The notes under the pieces are model-generated. The model had not been told where the DNA came from, ran no database searches, and saw only the letters and a list, made by a program, of their open reading frames with translations. From positions 1 through 64,000 of the forward strand of contig NZ_JAJADR010000014.1 in assembly GCF_020447265.1 (NCBI RefSeq): a stretch of DNA of 64,000 nucleotides, in the 5' to 3' direction. Both the position numbers and the translations under genes were made by a program. Origin of the DNA: Hymenobacter lucidus. GTDB lineage: Bacteria; Bacteroidota; Bacteroidia; Cytophagales; Hymenobacteraceae. Below, piece by piece: positions 1 through 8,323 of this stretch (position 1 is its first letter; each line of letters opens with the position of its first letter).

Positions 1-170
1 CTCATAGAAACGCCGCCGTAGCTCACGATTTCCTCCCGGTAGTTGCCGTTCAGATGGATGAGCAGTAGGTCACTGGGGTGCTGCTGGCTTTGCAGCGCCA
101 AGGCAAAAAGGCGGTCTATCTCCGTTTCCAACAGCTGGCCTTTGCTGCGGATTAAATCTTCAAAAAGCAT
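1..170 (-). CDS. Hypothetical protein, N-terminal part only
   Basis: The minus strand opens with an ATG at 170 and stays open to the window edge, giving 56 residues that begin MLFEDLIRSKG. The rest lies outside the window. The visible part is acidic-amphipathic and helical in character, with no motif I recognise. It starts 61 bp downstream of the stop of the Fic gene on the same strand, so the two may be co-transcribed. Function unknown. Confidence 0.5.
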   Translation of the reverse strand, partial: MLFEDLIRSKGQLLETEIDRLFALALQSQQHPSDLLLIHLNGNYREEIVSYGGVSM

Positions 171-230
171 AAAAGGAGTCGTTGGCTGTACTGAAATCTT
201 CGAACTGACCTGGTGCCCTCGCCCAAGGCG

Positions 231-1364
231 CTAGTCTTCCAGGATGCTGTACAATTCGCGGTTAATGTAGTAGTGGTTGCCCCGAATGGTCTGCTTCTCC
301 AGCACCTGCAGCTCCACCAGCTTGTTGAGGTAGTCCCGGGCCGTGTTCTCGGCGTAGGTGCGGTCCTCGGTCAGGTGCTTGACGCGGGTGATGGGCTGGG
401 TAAAGATTTTCTGCACCAGCTGGTCGGGGCGGCGCAGGCGCTTTTGGGCCGCCACCACTTCCAGAATCGCGTCGCGCGAGGCTATGATGCGGTTGATTTT
501 ATCAAACGTCAGGTTGGCCGTCACTTCCACGGCCTTGAGCATGTACAGCAGCCAGGCCGGCCAGTCGCCCCGTTGCGAGACGCCGGCCAGCGCCCCGTAA
601 TAGGCGTCCTTGTGCTCGACGATGTAGCGGCTCAAATACAAAATGGGGTAGTCCAACAGCCCCTTTTGCACCAGGTAATGGATGTTGAAGATGCGGCCCG
701 TGCGCCCGTTGCCGTCCCGGAAGGGGTGAATGGCCTCGAACTGAAAGTGGCCGATGGCCATCTTGAGCAAGGGGTGCAGCGGGTAGGCTTGGTCGTCGTT
801 GACGAAGGCCAGTAGGTTGTCCAGCTTGGCCTCCAGGATGCCCGCGCCCCGGGGCGGGGTGTAGATGGCCTTGCCGGCGTTGAAGCCGCTGCCGCCCTGG
901 CGGATGATGGTCGGAGAAAACGGCGGCCGGATGCCTTCCTCGACCTGCTTGATTTCGCGGAACATGCGCACGAAGTACTCGCGAGAGAAGCTGTCTTCTG
1001 TTTTGAGGTACTCGTAGCCGCTCCACAGCGCCTCGCGGTAGCGCAACACTTCCTTGGCCGGTCCTTCCACCTGCTCGGCCGTGGTTTCGCTGAAGGCGCG
1101 GTACAGCTCGTCGTCGGTGGTGAAGATGTTCTCGATGGCACTGGAGGCCTTGGCTTCCTGCAAGCTGATGGAATTCACCAGCAGCCCCTGGTTGGGAATG
1201 GCCACGCTGCGCCCGTGCAACCGACCTAATGCTTCGCGGGCCTGGCCCAGCTGCTCCAGCACATCGGCCGTGCGCCACAGCTCCTGCGCGATGGGCAGCT
1301 CTGGCAGGGCATTCCACGGCACATCCCGATTGGGGTTAATGGGGTACAGGGGTGGCACTGGCAT
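231..1364 (-). CDS. Fic family protein, class II (self-inhibited), probable AMP transferase
   Basis: This 377-residue protein has the Fic core motif HPFRDGNGRTGR at residues 213-224; His213 is the expected catalytic base and the downstream glycine loop binds the nucleotide phosphates. An N-terminal SSAIEN motif (residues 74-79) fits the inhibitory pattern [S/T]xxxE[G/N], so Glu78 should block ATP in its resting state, as in class II Fic proteins. The C-terminal ~90 residues look like a winged helix. Members usually transfer AMP to hydroxyl groups of target proteins; the target cannot be told from sequence. Length is normal for the stand-alone Fic/DUF4172-like group. No separate antitoxin is adjacent, which agrees with the built-in inhibitor. 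Confidence 0.93.
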   Translation of the reverse strand: MPVPPLYPINPNRDVPWNALPELPIAQELWRTADVLEQLGQAREALGRLHGRSVAIPNQGLLVNSISLQEAKASSAIENIFTTDDELYRAFSETTAEQVEGPAKEVLRYREALWSGYEYLKTEDSFSREYFVRMFREIKQVEEGIRPPFSPTIIRQGGSGFNAGKAIYTPPRGAGILEAKLDNLLAFVNDDQAYPLHPLLKMAIGHFQFEAIHPFRDGNGRTGRIFNIHYLVQKGLLDYPILYLSRYIVEHKDAYYGALAGVSQRGDWPAWLLYMLKAVEVTANLTFDKINRIIASRDAILEVVAAQKRLRRPDQLVQKIFTQPITRVKHLTEDRTYAENTARDYLNKLVELQVLEKQTIRGNHYYINRELYSILED

Positions 1365-1771
1365 TAATATGTGCGTTAATTAAGGTTAGCCGACCTGGCT
1401 GGCCTCAAATCTAATGTACAATCATCAACTAAACATTAAAACAAACTCTTTTTAATGCTAGCTTCCAAGGTTGACCTCAAAAGAGCTGCGTTACAACCCG
1501 CGTGTTGCCGTGTATTGGCTCATCCCGGCGGCCGAAGTGTGGCTATGCGTGACTCAACAACTACTCCTCTTACTGGAAAATATTCGCCACTTTCATTCTC
1601 TGATTGGAGAAATTATCCACCTCACCCGCCCGGCTGACTTTTTTAATGGAAAAACTATCCTATCTGAGCAGCTTACCTTTCTGTCCTCGGTTGCGGTGTA
1701 CGACGACTAGCGTATCCAATGCTAGAACGACCCGACGCCGTGGACGATAAACCAGCCGTAACGTCTGCCTT
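1365..1771. other. Intergenic stretch without a convincing gene
   Basis: This 407-bp divergent interval is AT-richer than its surroundings. It contains a possible 79-codon frame (1471-1710, plus) that would need a TTG start and has no recognisable motif; I do not call it. The AT-rich part near 1370-1450 lies just upstream of the minus-strand Fic gene and probably holds its promoter, but I could not pick an unambiguous TAnnTTTG box. Confidence 0.4.
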
Positions 1772-2143
1772 ATGCCCCGTGAGCCACATGCATTAGTGGC
1801 CGTTCTGCACCAAGTGCAAACCGGCCTTTCCGACCCGCAGCATCATTACCTGGTGTGCACGAACTACTTTCAGACCGAAAGCGGCCCCGTCCTGCTCGGC
1901 ACCCTGCACCTGCACCAGAGCACTGTCTGGCAGCTGGAAATCGGCACGAAAGACTTTAACTGTGAGGTACTGCTCGATGCGGGCGCCCTTGGCCACCACT
2001 CGCCCATCCGAGTATCCTACGACCAGGTCTGGCAGGTCATGAAGGGCGCTGGGCCCCAGTTCGACGCCGAGAATGAGGAAGACATCCTCTACGAAAACAC
2101 CAGCGCCCTCTCGGCTTTTGCCCAGCAGGGACTGCCTGAATAA
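1772..2143 (+). CDS. Hypothetical protein
   Basis: A 123-residue protein of unknown function. It begins MPREPHALVAVLHQVQ and has alternating beta-like stretches (YLVCTNYF, GPVLLGTLHL) and an acidic C-terminus. No signal peptide, membrane segment or catalytic motif is visible. Its stop is 1 bp before the ATG of the next gene, so the two are very likely one operon and may work together. Codon use matches the GC-rich neighbours. Confidence 0.6.
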   Translation: MPREPHALVAVLHQVQTGLSDPQHHYLVCTNYFQTESGPVLLGTLHLHQSTVWQLEIGTKDFNCEVLLDAGALGHHSPIRVSYDQVWQVMKGAGPQFDAENEEDILYENTSALSAFAQQGLPE

Positions 2144-2144
2144 G

Positions 2145-2519
2145 ATGGAAGAACTGCTTCAGCCGCGCCACCCCCTCGACAAGCACCACCAGGCCCAGTT
2201 GCAGGCCCTGCAGCAGCTGCCCGAAAGCCAGCGCGCCGAGATGGCCCGCTTGTTTCGCCTGGGCAACGCCACGTACCGTTACCAGCAGCTGGCCGACGGG
2301 GAAGTAACGGAGGAAGATTACCAGCACTGGCTGGCAGGCTTGCCCGAGCGCTTTCGCCAGGCCATGGAGAAGGGCGGCTTTGCAGGCGCTAAATCCAGCC
2401 TGGCCCTGCGGCGGCATGCGCTGGAGCGGCGCGATGTGGGCTACTCGGCATTTATGCAGGCCATCCTGTCCCCGGAGGACTGGGCCTTCGAGCAGCAACA
2501 GCATCCGGACTCCGATTAA
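2145..2519 (+). CDS. Hypothetical protein, glutamine-rich and helical
   Basis: The 124-residue product begins MEELLQPRHPL and is rich in Gln, Leu and Arg, predicting a largely helical soluble protein. I chose the ATG at 2145 because it follows the previous stop by one base, which suggests translational coupling; an upstream in-frame start would lie inside the preceding gene. No known motif is visible. The pair 1772-2519 looks like a two-gene unit of unknown function. Confidence 0.6.
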   Translation: MEELLQPRHPLDKHHQAQLQALQQLPESQRAEMARLFRLGNATYRYQQLADGEVTEEDYQHWLAGLPERFRQAMEKGGFAGAKSSLALRRHALERRDVGYSAFMQAILSPEDWAFEQQQHPDSD

Positions 2520-2578
2520 TAGAACCAAGTTGTGAGATGCGGTGCTAATTTCACACCCTCTTATCTGGTTGAACCCCA

Positions 2579-2788
2579 ATGAACATACAAGCTGCAGACC
2601 CTTTATATGAAGTTGTTAATCGCCAGAAAGGCATCCTAGCGGTTGACCCGGAGTTCATTGCCAAACCATTTCACGACCATCCGGACTGTTCTTCACGTCA
2701 GGCACTTCTGCGGGAGGGGAACTACGCCTGGGGTCGCAACGATGGCCACCGGTGCACCAACTGCGAGAAACTTTGGCAGCAAGCCTAA
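2579..2788 (+). CDS. Small hypothetical protein with a CxxC pair
   Basis: A 69-residue frame starting MNIQAADPLYEV and ending with RCTNCEKLWQQA. The HRCTNCEKL stretch is a single CxxC pair as found in small zinc ribbons, but a second pair is missing; only one further Cys (near residue 37) is seen, so metal binding is uncertain. It begins 59 bp after the previous gene. It could be a real small protein or a remnant; function unknown. Confidence 0.4.
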   Translation: MNIQAADPLYEVVNRQKGILAVDPEFIAKPFHDHPDCSSRQALLREGNYAWGRNDGHRCTNCEKLWQQA

Positions 2789-2822
2789 CTACATCTTTAA
2801 AAGAAGCTCAACCAAAAACGCC

Positions 2823-3134
2823 ATGGATAAGAACCTGGACTTCGAGCTGTGGCTAGATGAGCTACAGTTGGATGATTATCATGACATATATGCGCTTCAC
2901 GAAGCCGTCGACAATGGGGTTTCCGCCAATGGCTTCACCTGTTATCCGGTTAAGGAAAGTGAAGGAGAATTTGTCGTGCATAAGATTCAGAGCGACGAAT
3001 CAGACCGCAAACTATCCATTGTTTCGGAAGACGCGAAGTCAACTTTTCTGCGAGTCCTGAGAAAAAAATACATGTCGGGGCTGGACGCGGATTTATGGTT
3101 CGACCTACAGCGGGATAAACAAAAAGGCGCTTGA
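2823..3134 (+). CDS. Hypothetical acidic protein
   Basis: A 103-residue acidic protein starting MDKNLDFELWLDELQLDD. I chose the ATG at 2823 because the upstream extension of this frame overlaps the preceding small gene and is not protein-like. No motif is recognised. The highly acidic N-terminus and small size would suit a protein inhibitor or a small plasmid regulator, but that is only a guess. It is 34 bp downstream of the CxxC protein. Confidence 0.5.
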   Translation: MDKNLDFELWLDELQLDDYHDIYALHEAVDNGVSANGFTCYPVKESEGEFVVHKIQSDESDRKLSIVSEDAKSTFLRVLRKKYMSGLDADLWFDLQRDKQKGA

Positions 3135-3498
3135 TGCCATTTCCTGCCTAATCCGGCAGGTCAAAGCTGGATATCATCCAAGGTCAACAGGCCGGATTTT
3201 GTGGCCGGTGTTAATGCCTGCACGGCTGGTAAGTCGGCATATTTCTGTAGTCAGGACGTGAACAGGGCACCCGCCTGGGCCGGGCCGCTTGCGAGAGGTG
3301 GGATGAGTGGGGTCTGCATGGATTCAGGTGCCAGTTTTAGACTAAGGTGCAGGCAGACGACGACAGAACGTGTCGTTCTCATCAGGGCCGGAGAATTGCT
3401 TCCTGGGTTAAGCTAAATGTTCGGGATATCTTCGATTTGCACCGCCCGATTCTTTGGCTCTTATTAGGTCCGGCTGCTAATTCCCCGGCCCAAATCGA
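3135..3498. other. Intergenic stretch, no gene seen
   Basis: This 364-bp interval holds a 71-codon frame (3201-3416) with no family resemblance and unlikely composition, which I do not call. No strong hairpin or repeat was noticed. The part nearest 3498 should contain the promoter of the GIY-YIG gene. Confidence 0.4.
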
Positions 3499-4566
3499 AT
3501 GACCAACCCACTACTTTCAGACCAGGAAAGCGAGCTTACCGCGTTGCTGGATGCCTACCAGGAGAAGTTTCCAGCGGCCGAGAGCCCCATAACTTATATG
3601 ATGGGGTTTGGCCCGGAACAGCTGTGCACCATTTTACGGCAAGCCAACGGGCGGGAAATCGTCTTCAGCTACCCCGACCTGGACCAAGGGGTACTTGATG
3701 GCTGCGCCTATCATTATAAGGAAGCCCCGGATGAAGCCGGGCGCGGTAACCCCATCACCTTGCAGGAACTGCTCTATGCCCGCGGCCTCCCGCGCACGGC
3801 CAAAACGAAGCTGGTGCGGCACCGCGATACCAGCGGCACGATTGACATCCATGACCTCTACCGCAACCACCGGCCGGCCTTCCTCGATTACCAGCGCCAG
3901 CAAGGGAACCGCGTGTTTGACAAATGCGACTTCCTCGTGGCCTGCCTGGGCGAGCCGGGCAGCCAGTCCCGCTTTGTGGGGGTGTTTAAGGTGCAGGGCA
4001 TCGAGCGCGAAACCGAAGAGCACTACTATTACCAATTGGTCGAAGTGCCCGGCTTTGCCGACCTGAAAGAGCGGGTCATCTTCGACTGGGGCAGGGCCGC
4101 CATCAGCTGGCACCAATGGCTGCGGCCGGAAGTGGGCAAGACGGTACTGGAGATTCAGCCCAAGCCGTTTAGCCAACCCTTTACCGACTACCTGGATTTC
4201 ACCCTTTCGTTCGCGGAGCTGACGCAGCTCGTCAACAGCCAGTCGCCCCGCGACGAGTGGTGCCGGATGCTCTCGGCCACGGCCGGGGTGTATCTGATAC
4301 TGGACCAGTCCAGCGGGAAGCAATACATTGGCTCCGCCTACGGCACGGAAGGCATCTGGGGCCGCTGGAAAGACTACGTGGCCACGCAAGGCCACGGGGG
4401 CAACGTGGAATTGGTGAAGCTCCTGGCGGCTGACGCGCAGCACAGCTGGCATTTCCAGTTCACGGTCCTGATGACCCTACCCAAAACCATGACCCAGCGC
4501 GAAGTCGTCAAGCGCGAACAGCTTTATATGAAAAAGCTAGGCTCCCGCGCCCACGGCCTAAATTAA
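3499..4566 (+). CDS. GIY-YIG nuclease domain protein
   Basis: A 355-residue protein with a GIY-YIG-type domain in the last ~100 residues: GVYLILDQSSGKQYIGSAYG carries the paired GVY and YIG motifs, followed by GIWGRWKDY (the conserved Arg helix) and a Glu near the C-terminus in REQLYMKK. The family cuts DNA with one metal ion. The ~240-residue N-terminal part is not recognised; stretches such as GVFKVQGIERE and YYYQLVEVPGF look like a beta-rich substrate-recognition module. The gene is followed after 9 bp by a 95-residue protein and then by a helicase-HNH gene, so a DNA-defence role is plausible but inferred. Confidence 0.85.
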   Translation: MTNPLLSDQESELTALLDAYQEKFPAAESPITYMMGFGPEQLCTILRQANGREIVFSYPDLDQGVLDGCAYHYKEAPDEAGRGNPITLQELLYARGLPRTAKTKLVRHRDTSGTIDIHDLYRNHRPAFLDYQRQQGNRVFDKCDFLVACLGEPGSQSRFVGVFKVQGIERETEEHYYYQLVEVPGFADLKERVIFDWGRAAISWHQWLRPEVGKTVLEIQPKPFSQPFTDYLDFTLSFAELTQLVNSQSPRDEWCRMLSATAGVYLILDQSSGKQYIGSAYGTEGIWGRWKDYVATQGHGGNVELVKLLAADAQHSWHFQFTVLMTLPKTMTQREVVKREQLYMKKLGSRAHGLN

Positions 4567-4575
4567 AGAGCAACC

Positions 4576-4863
4576 ATGAATCAAAAGGCAACCATTATAA
4601 CCCACGCGGGCCTGACGCTCGACCTGGCGCAAATCAAGTGCTTCAAGCTGTCGCCGTTTCTCATCGATGGCAACGACACGCGGCAACTATTGGTGGAGTA
4701 CAAAACCCGGCCGGTGTATGTGCTTCACCCGGGCACCAAGCAGTGGGAGAAGGAATACTTGGCCGACGTTATATCCTACGACTTTCCAAGCTATGAATCC
4801 GCGCAGGCGCACTTAAGTGAGTGGGAAGAAATCTGGCAGGACCACCTAGATGGACAGGACTAA
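4576..4863 (+). CDS. Hypothetical protein next to GIY-YIG gene
   Basis: A 95-residue acidic protein starting MNQKATIITHAGLTLDLAQIK. It has alternating beta and helix character and ends in an acidic tail. No motif recognised. It sits 9 bp downstream of the GIY-YIG gene and 79 bp upstream of the helicase-HNH gene, all on the plus strand, so the three could form one operon. A regulatory or inhibitor role for the nuclease is conceivable but not supported directly. Confidence 0.6.
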   Translation: MNQKATIITHAGLTLDLAQIKCFKLSPFLIDGNDTRQLLVEYKTRPVYVLHPGTKQWEKEYLADVISYDFPSYESAQAHLSEWEEIWQDHLDGQD

Positions 4864-4942
4864 TGAGCTTGGAGCAATTGTGATAGTTTGCTTGGTGCTA
4901 CTCCTATCTTGTGCCCTTTCTTAGCACCCGCATCTCGTTTTT

Positions 4943-7492
4943 ATGGAAGAGGCTGAAGTAATCGCCGGTTGTGAACACCTCTTAGGGTTGATAAAAGAGC
5001 GCGACCGCAAGTTGCTGGTGTTGAAGTATGTCAACTTCCTGGATTGGTTCGGGATGGGTCTCCGGCGCAACCCCGAGCGGATGGCCATTATTGACAGCTT
5101 TTTACAAGCTAATAACATCACCGTGTGGTGTAAGCGCGAGTCGCAAGACTCTATCGCCCATTTTGACCGCCGCACCACCGACCGTATCACCTTCCGCCTC
5201 GAAGGGGCAGCCCAAACCATGCAGAACGGCCAGGACCAGATTAGCTACGACAACGCCGGCACCATCGAGGTCGCCAAGCAGGACAGCGGCATCATCCTCT
5301 ACCCTCACCAGAAGGAGGCCTTGCAGCATCTGAACGATAAAATCACCAAGTCCGGGAAGGTACCCTTCGCGGGCCTGCTCGTCCTTCCTACCGGCGGCGG
5401 GAAAACCCTGACGGCGGCCCATTGGCTGTGCACCAACCTGCTTAACCAGAACAAGAAAATCCTCTGGATTGCCCACCGGCACGAACTCCTGGACCAGGCC
5501 AAGGCGACGTTCCATGAGCGGCTGGCTTTTCAGGACATTCTGCGTACCAAGCCCTCCTTCAACTACCGCATCATCTCGGGCATTCACGACAAGCCGGTGC
5601 ACATCCGGCCCACCGATGACCTCATCATTGCCAGCAAGGACAGCCTGAACGCCGGCTTCAAGTACCTGCTGGATAAATGGCTGGTTAACCAGGAAGAAGT
5701 CTTTCTCATCATCGACGAGGCGCACCACGCAACGGCCCGGACTTACCGGAAGCTCATCGAGAGCATCCGCGGCAGCGTCAAGCAGTTTCGGATGATTGGC
5801 TTGACCGCGACGCCCTTCCGCACCGTCGAGGAAGAGCAGGGGCTGCTGGCCAAAGTGTTCCCGGACGACATCATCTACAAGATTGAGTTACGCAAGCTCA
5901 TCACCCGCGGCATCCTGTCCGAGCCCGTCTTTGAGAGTGTCGAAACCGACTTCAACGTCCTGAGCCTGTTCAACAAGCAGGAACTGGACAAGCTTAACTA
6001 CTTCGACATTGGCAGCATCGGCGATGGAACGGCCAAAACCATCGCCCAAAACGACCAACGCAACTGGTGCATTGTCAACCGCTACTGCGAGAACAAGGCC
6101 AAATACAAGCAGACCCTCGTTTTTGCACTCAATCAGGACAACGCCATTGCCCTGAAAAAGCTATTTCAGCTGAAGGACATCCGCTGCGAGTACGTGCTCT
6201 CCTCCATTCGGGACCAGACTACCGGCGTTACCATTTCCAGCAAGGGCAACAAAGAGATTATCCAGCGCTTCCGGGCCGGTGAACTGGACGTGTTGATAAA
6301 CGTCAACATCCTGACGGAAGGCACGGATTTGCCCAATGTCCAAACCGTTTTCCTGGCCCGGCCGACCATCTCCCCGACGTTGATGACGCAGATGATTGGG
6401 CGGGGGCTGCGCGGCGAAAAGGCCGGTGGCACCAAGGAAGCCTACATCGTCAGCTTCATTGACAACTGGGAGGACAAGGTTGCCTGGGTCAACCCCGAAC
6501 GGTTGATAATCGAGGAGAACACCGACTTCAACGACACGCAGAAAAACACCCAAAAGCAGCTCGTCCGGCTCATTTCCATCAGCAAGATTGAAGAGTTCGC
6601 GGTGTTGATGAACGACCACATCGACAAAGCCGACAAGGAGAAGCTGGAAAACATGCCCTTCATCGAGCGCTTGCCGCTCGGCATCTACCACTTCTCCCTG
6701 TTGAGTCAGTTCGAGGAGGAAGCCCGGGAGAAGAACTGCGAGGTTCTCGTGTACAGCAACCTCAAGCAGCCCTACGCCGATTTGATGCATGCGCTCCCCT
6801 CGCTGGTAGCAGGCCTGAAGGCCCCGGTGGCGGATTACCTGTCGGAAGCGCAGTTGCAGGACCTAAGCGCGACCATCGAGAGCAAGATTTTCTTCGGCCA
6901 CGACTTGTACCCGGGGTACAGCCCGCAAGATGTCAAGGACATCGTGCAGTACTATTACCAAAGCGAATCGCTGCCGAGCTACATCGAGTTGCAGGACCGG
7001 GCCAAGTTTGACGTGACCAACGTGGCCAAGGATATTCTGGCGGGCGACTACAGTCGCTCGCAGGAAGAAGCCTACAAAAGCCAGCTGTGGGACGAGCACG
7101 AATCGCAGTGGAAAACCTTCTTTGGCCACGACAAACGCTATTTCCTGCATGAAGTTGACTTGGCCATCCGCCGCATCAGCAACCCGGACCTCTACCAGCG
7201 CCCGACCATTATCCCCACCGACCGGAAGGAGCTACGCCGACTAGAGGAACTGCCGATGGGGGAAATCCGGGAGCAGAACCCGGCGTACTGGAAATGGCTC
7301 AGTGACCAGGTGTACGAGAAGCATCGCGATGCCGAAGGGTACTATCAAAGCGCGGAAGGCGATTACCGAAGCAAAAACAAGCTCGACTTTCAGTTGGACC
7401 ACATCACGGCGATAAGCAATGGGGGCTTGACCACCTTCGAGAATCTGCAGTTGCTGACCCGAAAGCAAAACGCTGTCAAGGGAGCCCGGTAA
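4943..7492 (+). CDS. Superfamily 2 helicase with C-terminal HNH nuclease domain
   Basis: An 849-residue protein. Residues ~1-110 are an unrecognised N-terminal domain. The helicase core starts near 118 with a Q-like HQKEAL segment, Walker A LPTGGGKTLTA (149-159), a DEAH Walker B in LIIDEAHHATAR, motif III GLTATPFR, and late motifs TEGTDLPN and QMIGRGLRG. The last ~40 residues carry an HNH signature: LDHITAISNGG, then FENLQLL and KQNAVKG, giving D-H, N and N/H metal positions. Such type III-restriction-like helicases fused to nucleases occur in phage and plasmid defence loci. It could act alone or with the GIY-YIG protein upstream; that link is inferred from proximity only. Confidence 0.9.
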   Translation: MEEAEVIAGCEHLLGLIKERDRKLLVLKYVNFLDWFGMGLRRNPERMAIIDSFLQANNITVWCKRESQDSIAHFDRRTTDRITFRLEGAAQTMQNGQDQISYDNAGTIEVAKQDSGIILYPHQKEALQHLNDKITKSGKVPFAGLLVLPTGGGKTLTAAHWLCTNLLNQNKKILWIAHRHELLDQAKATFHERLAFQDILRTKPSFNYRIISGIHDKPVHIRPTDDLIIASKDSLNAGFKYLLDKWLVNQEEVFLIIDEAHHATARTYRKLIESIRGSVKQFRMIGLTATPFRTVEEEQGLLAKVFPDDIIYKIELRKLITRGILSEPVFESVETDFNVLSLFNKQELDKLNYFDIGSIGDGTAKTIAQNDQRNWCIVNRYCENKAKYKQTLVFALNQDNAIALKKLFQLKDIRCEYVLSSIRDQTTGVTISSKGNKEIIQRFRAGELDVLINVNILTEGTDLPNVQTVFLARPTISPTLMTQMIGRGLRGEKAGGTKEAYIVSFIDNWEDKVAWVNPERLIIEENTDFNDTQKNTQKQLVRLISISKIEEFAVLMNDHIDKADKEKLENMPFIERLPLGIYHFSLLSQFEEEAREKNCEVLVYSNLKQPYADLMHALPSLVAGLKAPVADYLSEAQLQDLSATIESKIFFGHDLYPGYSPQDVKDIVQYYYQSESLPSYIELQDRAKFDVTNVAKDILAGDYSRSQEEAYKSQLWDEHESQWKTFFGHDKRYFLHEVDLAIRRISNPDLYQRPTIIPTDRKELRRLEELPMGEIREQNPAYWKWLSDQVYEKHRDAEGYYQSAEGDYRSKNKLDFQLDHITAISNGGLTTFENLQLLTRKQNAVKGAR

Positions 7493-7560
7493 GTGAAAGG
7501 GCTCCACTGTCTTCGGAAAGACCATAACTTCGCTACCCGCCTCATTCATTTGTTTATTCT

Positions 7561-8142
7561 ATGAGAAGTCTCACTACGCTCATCTTCTTGTTTTTTCTAA
7601 CCAGTTACCGTCTGGTAGCGCAAACCACTACTGCCCCCACAGTAACCACAGTAGATGGCAAGGCTCGTATCGAGTTTATCGTATCAGCTGCCGGCGAACA
7701 GGATGCCCTTTTTCTGAAAGGAAAAGATTGGCTGTACAAGACCTATAACTCGGGCAAGACGGTGGAGCAGTACGACGATAAGGCTGCCGGACGGATAGCC
7801 GTTAAGGCCCGGACGCAAGAATTGAAATGGAATGCCGGGCTAGGCATTGTCAACACGGCCGGGGGCTTCACCTATAACATGACGCTGGATTTTAAGGAAG
7901 GCAAAGGCCGACTCATTATCGAAGACATCACTTATCAGAAAGGCCAGCTAAAGGATGCGATGATACTGGCCTCGGGTGCGGATTTGGCCGACACGTTTCC
8001 GGCCAACTGGCCCACGCTCGGGAAGAAAGCAATGACGAAGCACTGGAACGAAATGCAAGCAGCCGGCACGAGCGAACTGCTGGCGCTGGCGACTTCCTTT
8101 CAAAGCGCACTGACGAAAAAGGGAGATAACAAGGATTGGTAG
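7561..8142 (+). CDS. Secreted DUF4468-like protein
   Basis: A 193-residue protein with a clear N-terminal signal peptide (MRSLTTLIFLFFLTS, cleavage probably after the VAQ stretch near residue 21). The mature part matches the DUF4468 pattern as I know it from Bacteroidota: a duplicated beta-alpha-beta fold with GKARIEFIV early and FTYNMTLDFKEGKGRLIIEDI later. Members are exported proteins of unknown role. It is a single-gene unit followed closely by a strong hairpin terminator. Confidence 0.75.
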   Translation: MRSLTTLIFLFFLTSYRLVAQTTTAPTVTTVDGKARIEFIVSAAGEQDALFLKGKDWLYKTYNSGKTVEQYDDKAAGRIAVKARTQELKWNAGLGIVNTAGGFTYNMTLDFKEGKGRLIIEDITYQKGQLKDAMILASGADLADTFPANWPTLGKKAMTKHWNEMQAAGTSELLALATSFQSALTKKGDNKDW

Positions 8143-8152
8143 CTCTCACCGA

Positions 8153-8181
8153 AAAAGCCGTGCTTATCAAGCACGGCTTTT
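8153..8181 (+). terminator. Intrinsic terminator
   Basis: A perfect 13-bp stem (AAAAGCCGTGCTT / AAGCACGGCTTTT) with a 3-base ATC loop and a T-rich end lies 11 bp after the stop of the DUF4468 gene. The A-run before the stem means it could also stop transcription arriving from the nagA side on the minus strand. Confidence 0.9.
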
Positions 8182-8190
8182 CAAAACCTA

Positions 8191-8226
8191 GTTTAGGTAC
8201 GATAAGCCTTTCTTAACTGCAGAAGG
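8191..8226 (+). repeat. Copy of the 16-bp recombinase-site half (left end of 9.3-kb block)
   Basis: GTTTAGGTACGATAAG at 8191-8206 is identical to 17462-17477 and matches, with two differences, the arms of the perfect inverted repeat at 17517-17561. It lies between two convergent genes, so a promoter-operator role is unlikely. The following bases CCTTTCTTA resemble the spacer and start of the second arm at 17478-17486 (TCTTAGTTA), but the rest of the second arm is not conserved. It may be a degenerate recombination site. Confidence 0.55.
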
Positions 8227-8323
8227 GGACCGATTGAACTTCGTCCGCGGGTATATAGCACTTACCATTACGAGCGGTTGAAGCAACTTTCTACCTACCA
8301 GAACCACCGTTTTGGTGAACTGT

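Noticed and set aside
1471..1710. 79-codon frame with TTG start
   Set aside because: No ATG or GTG start, no motif, and next to an AT-rich promoter region; kept as unsupported.
3201..3416. 71-codon frame
   Set aside because: No family resemblance, no neighbour coupling and poor composition.
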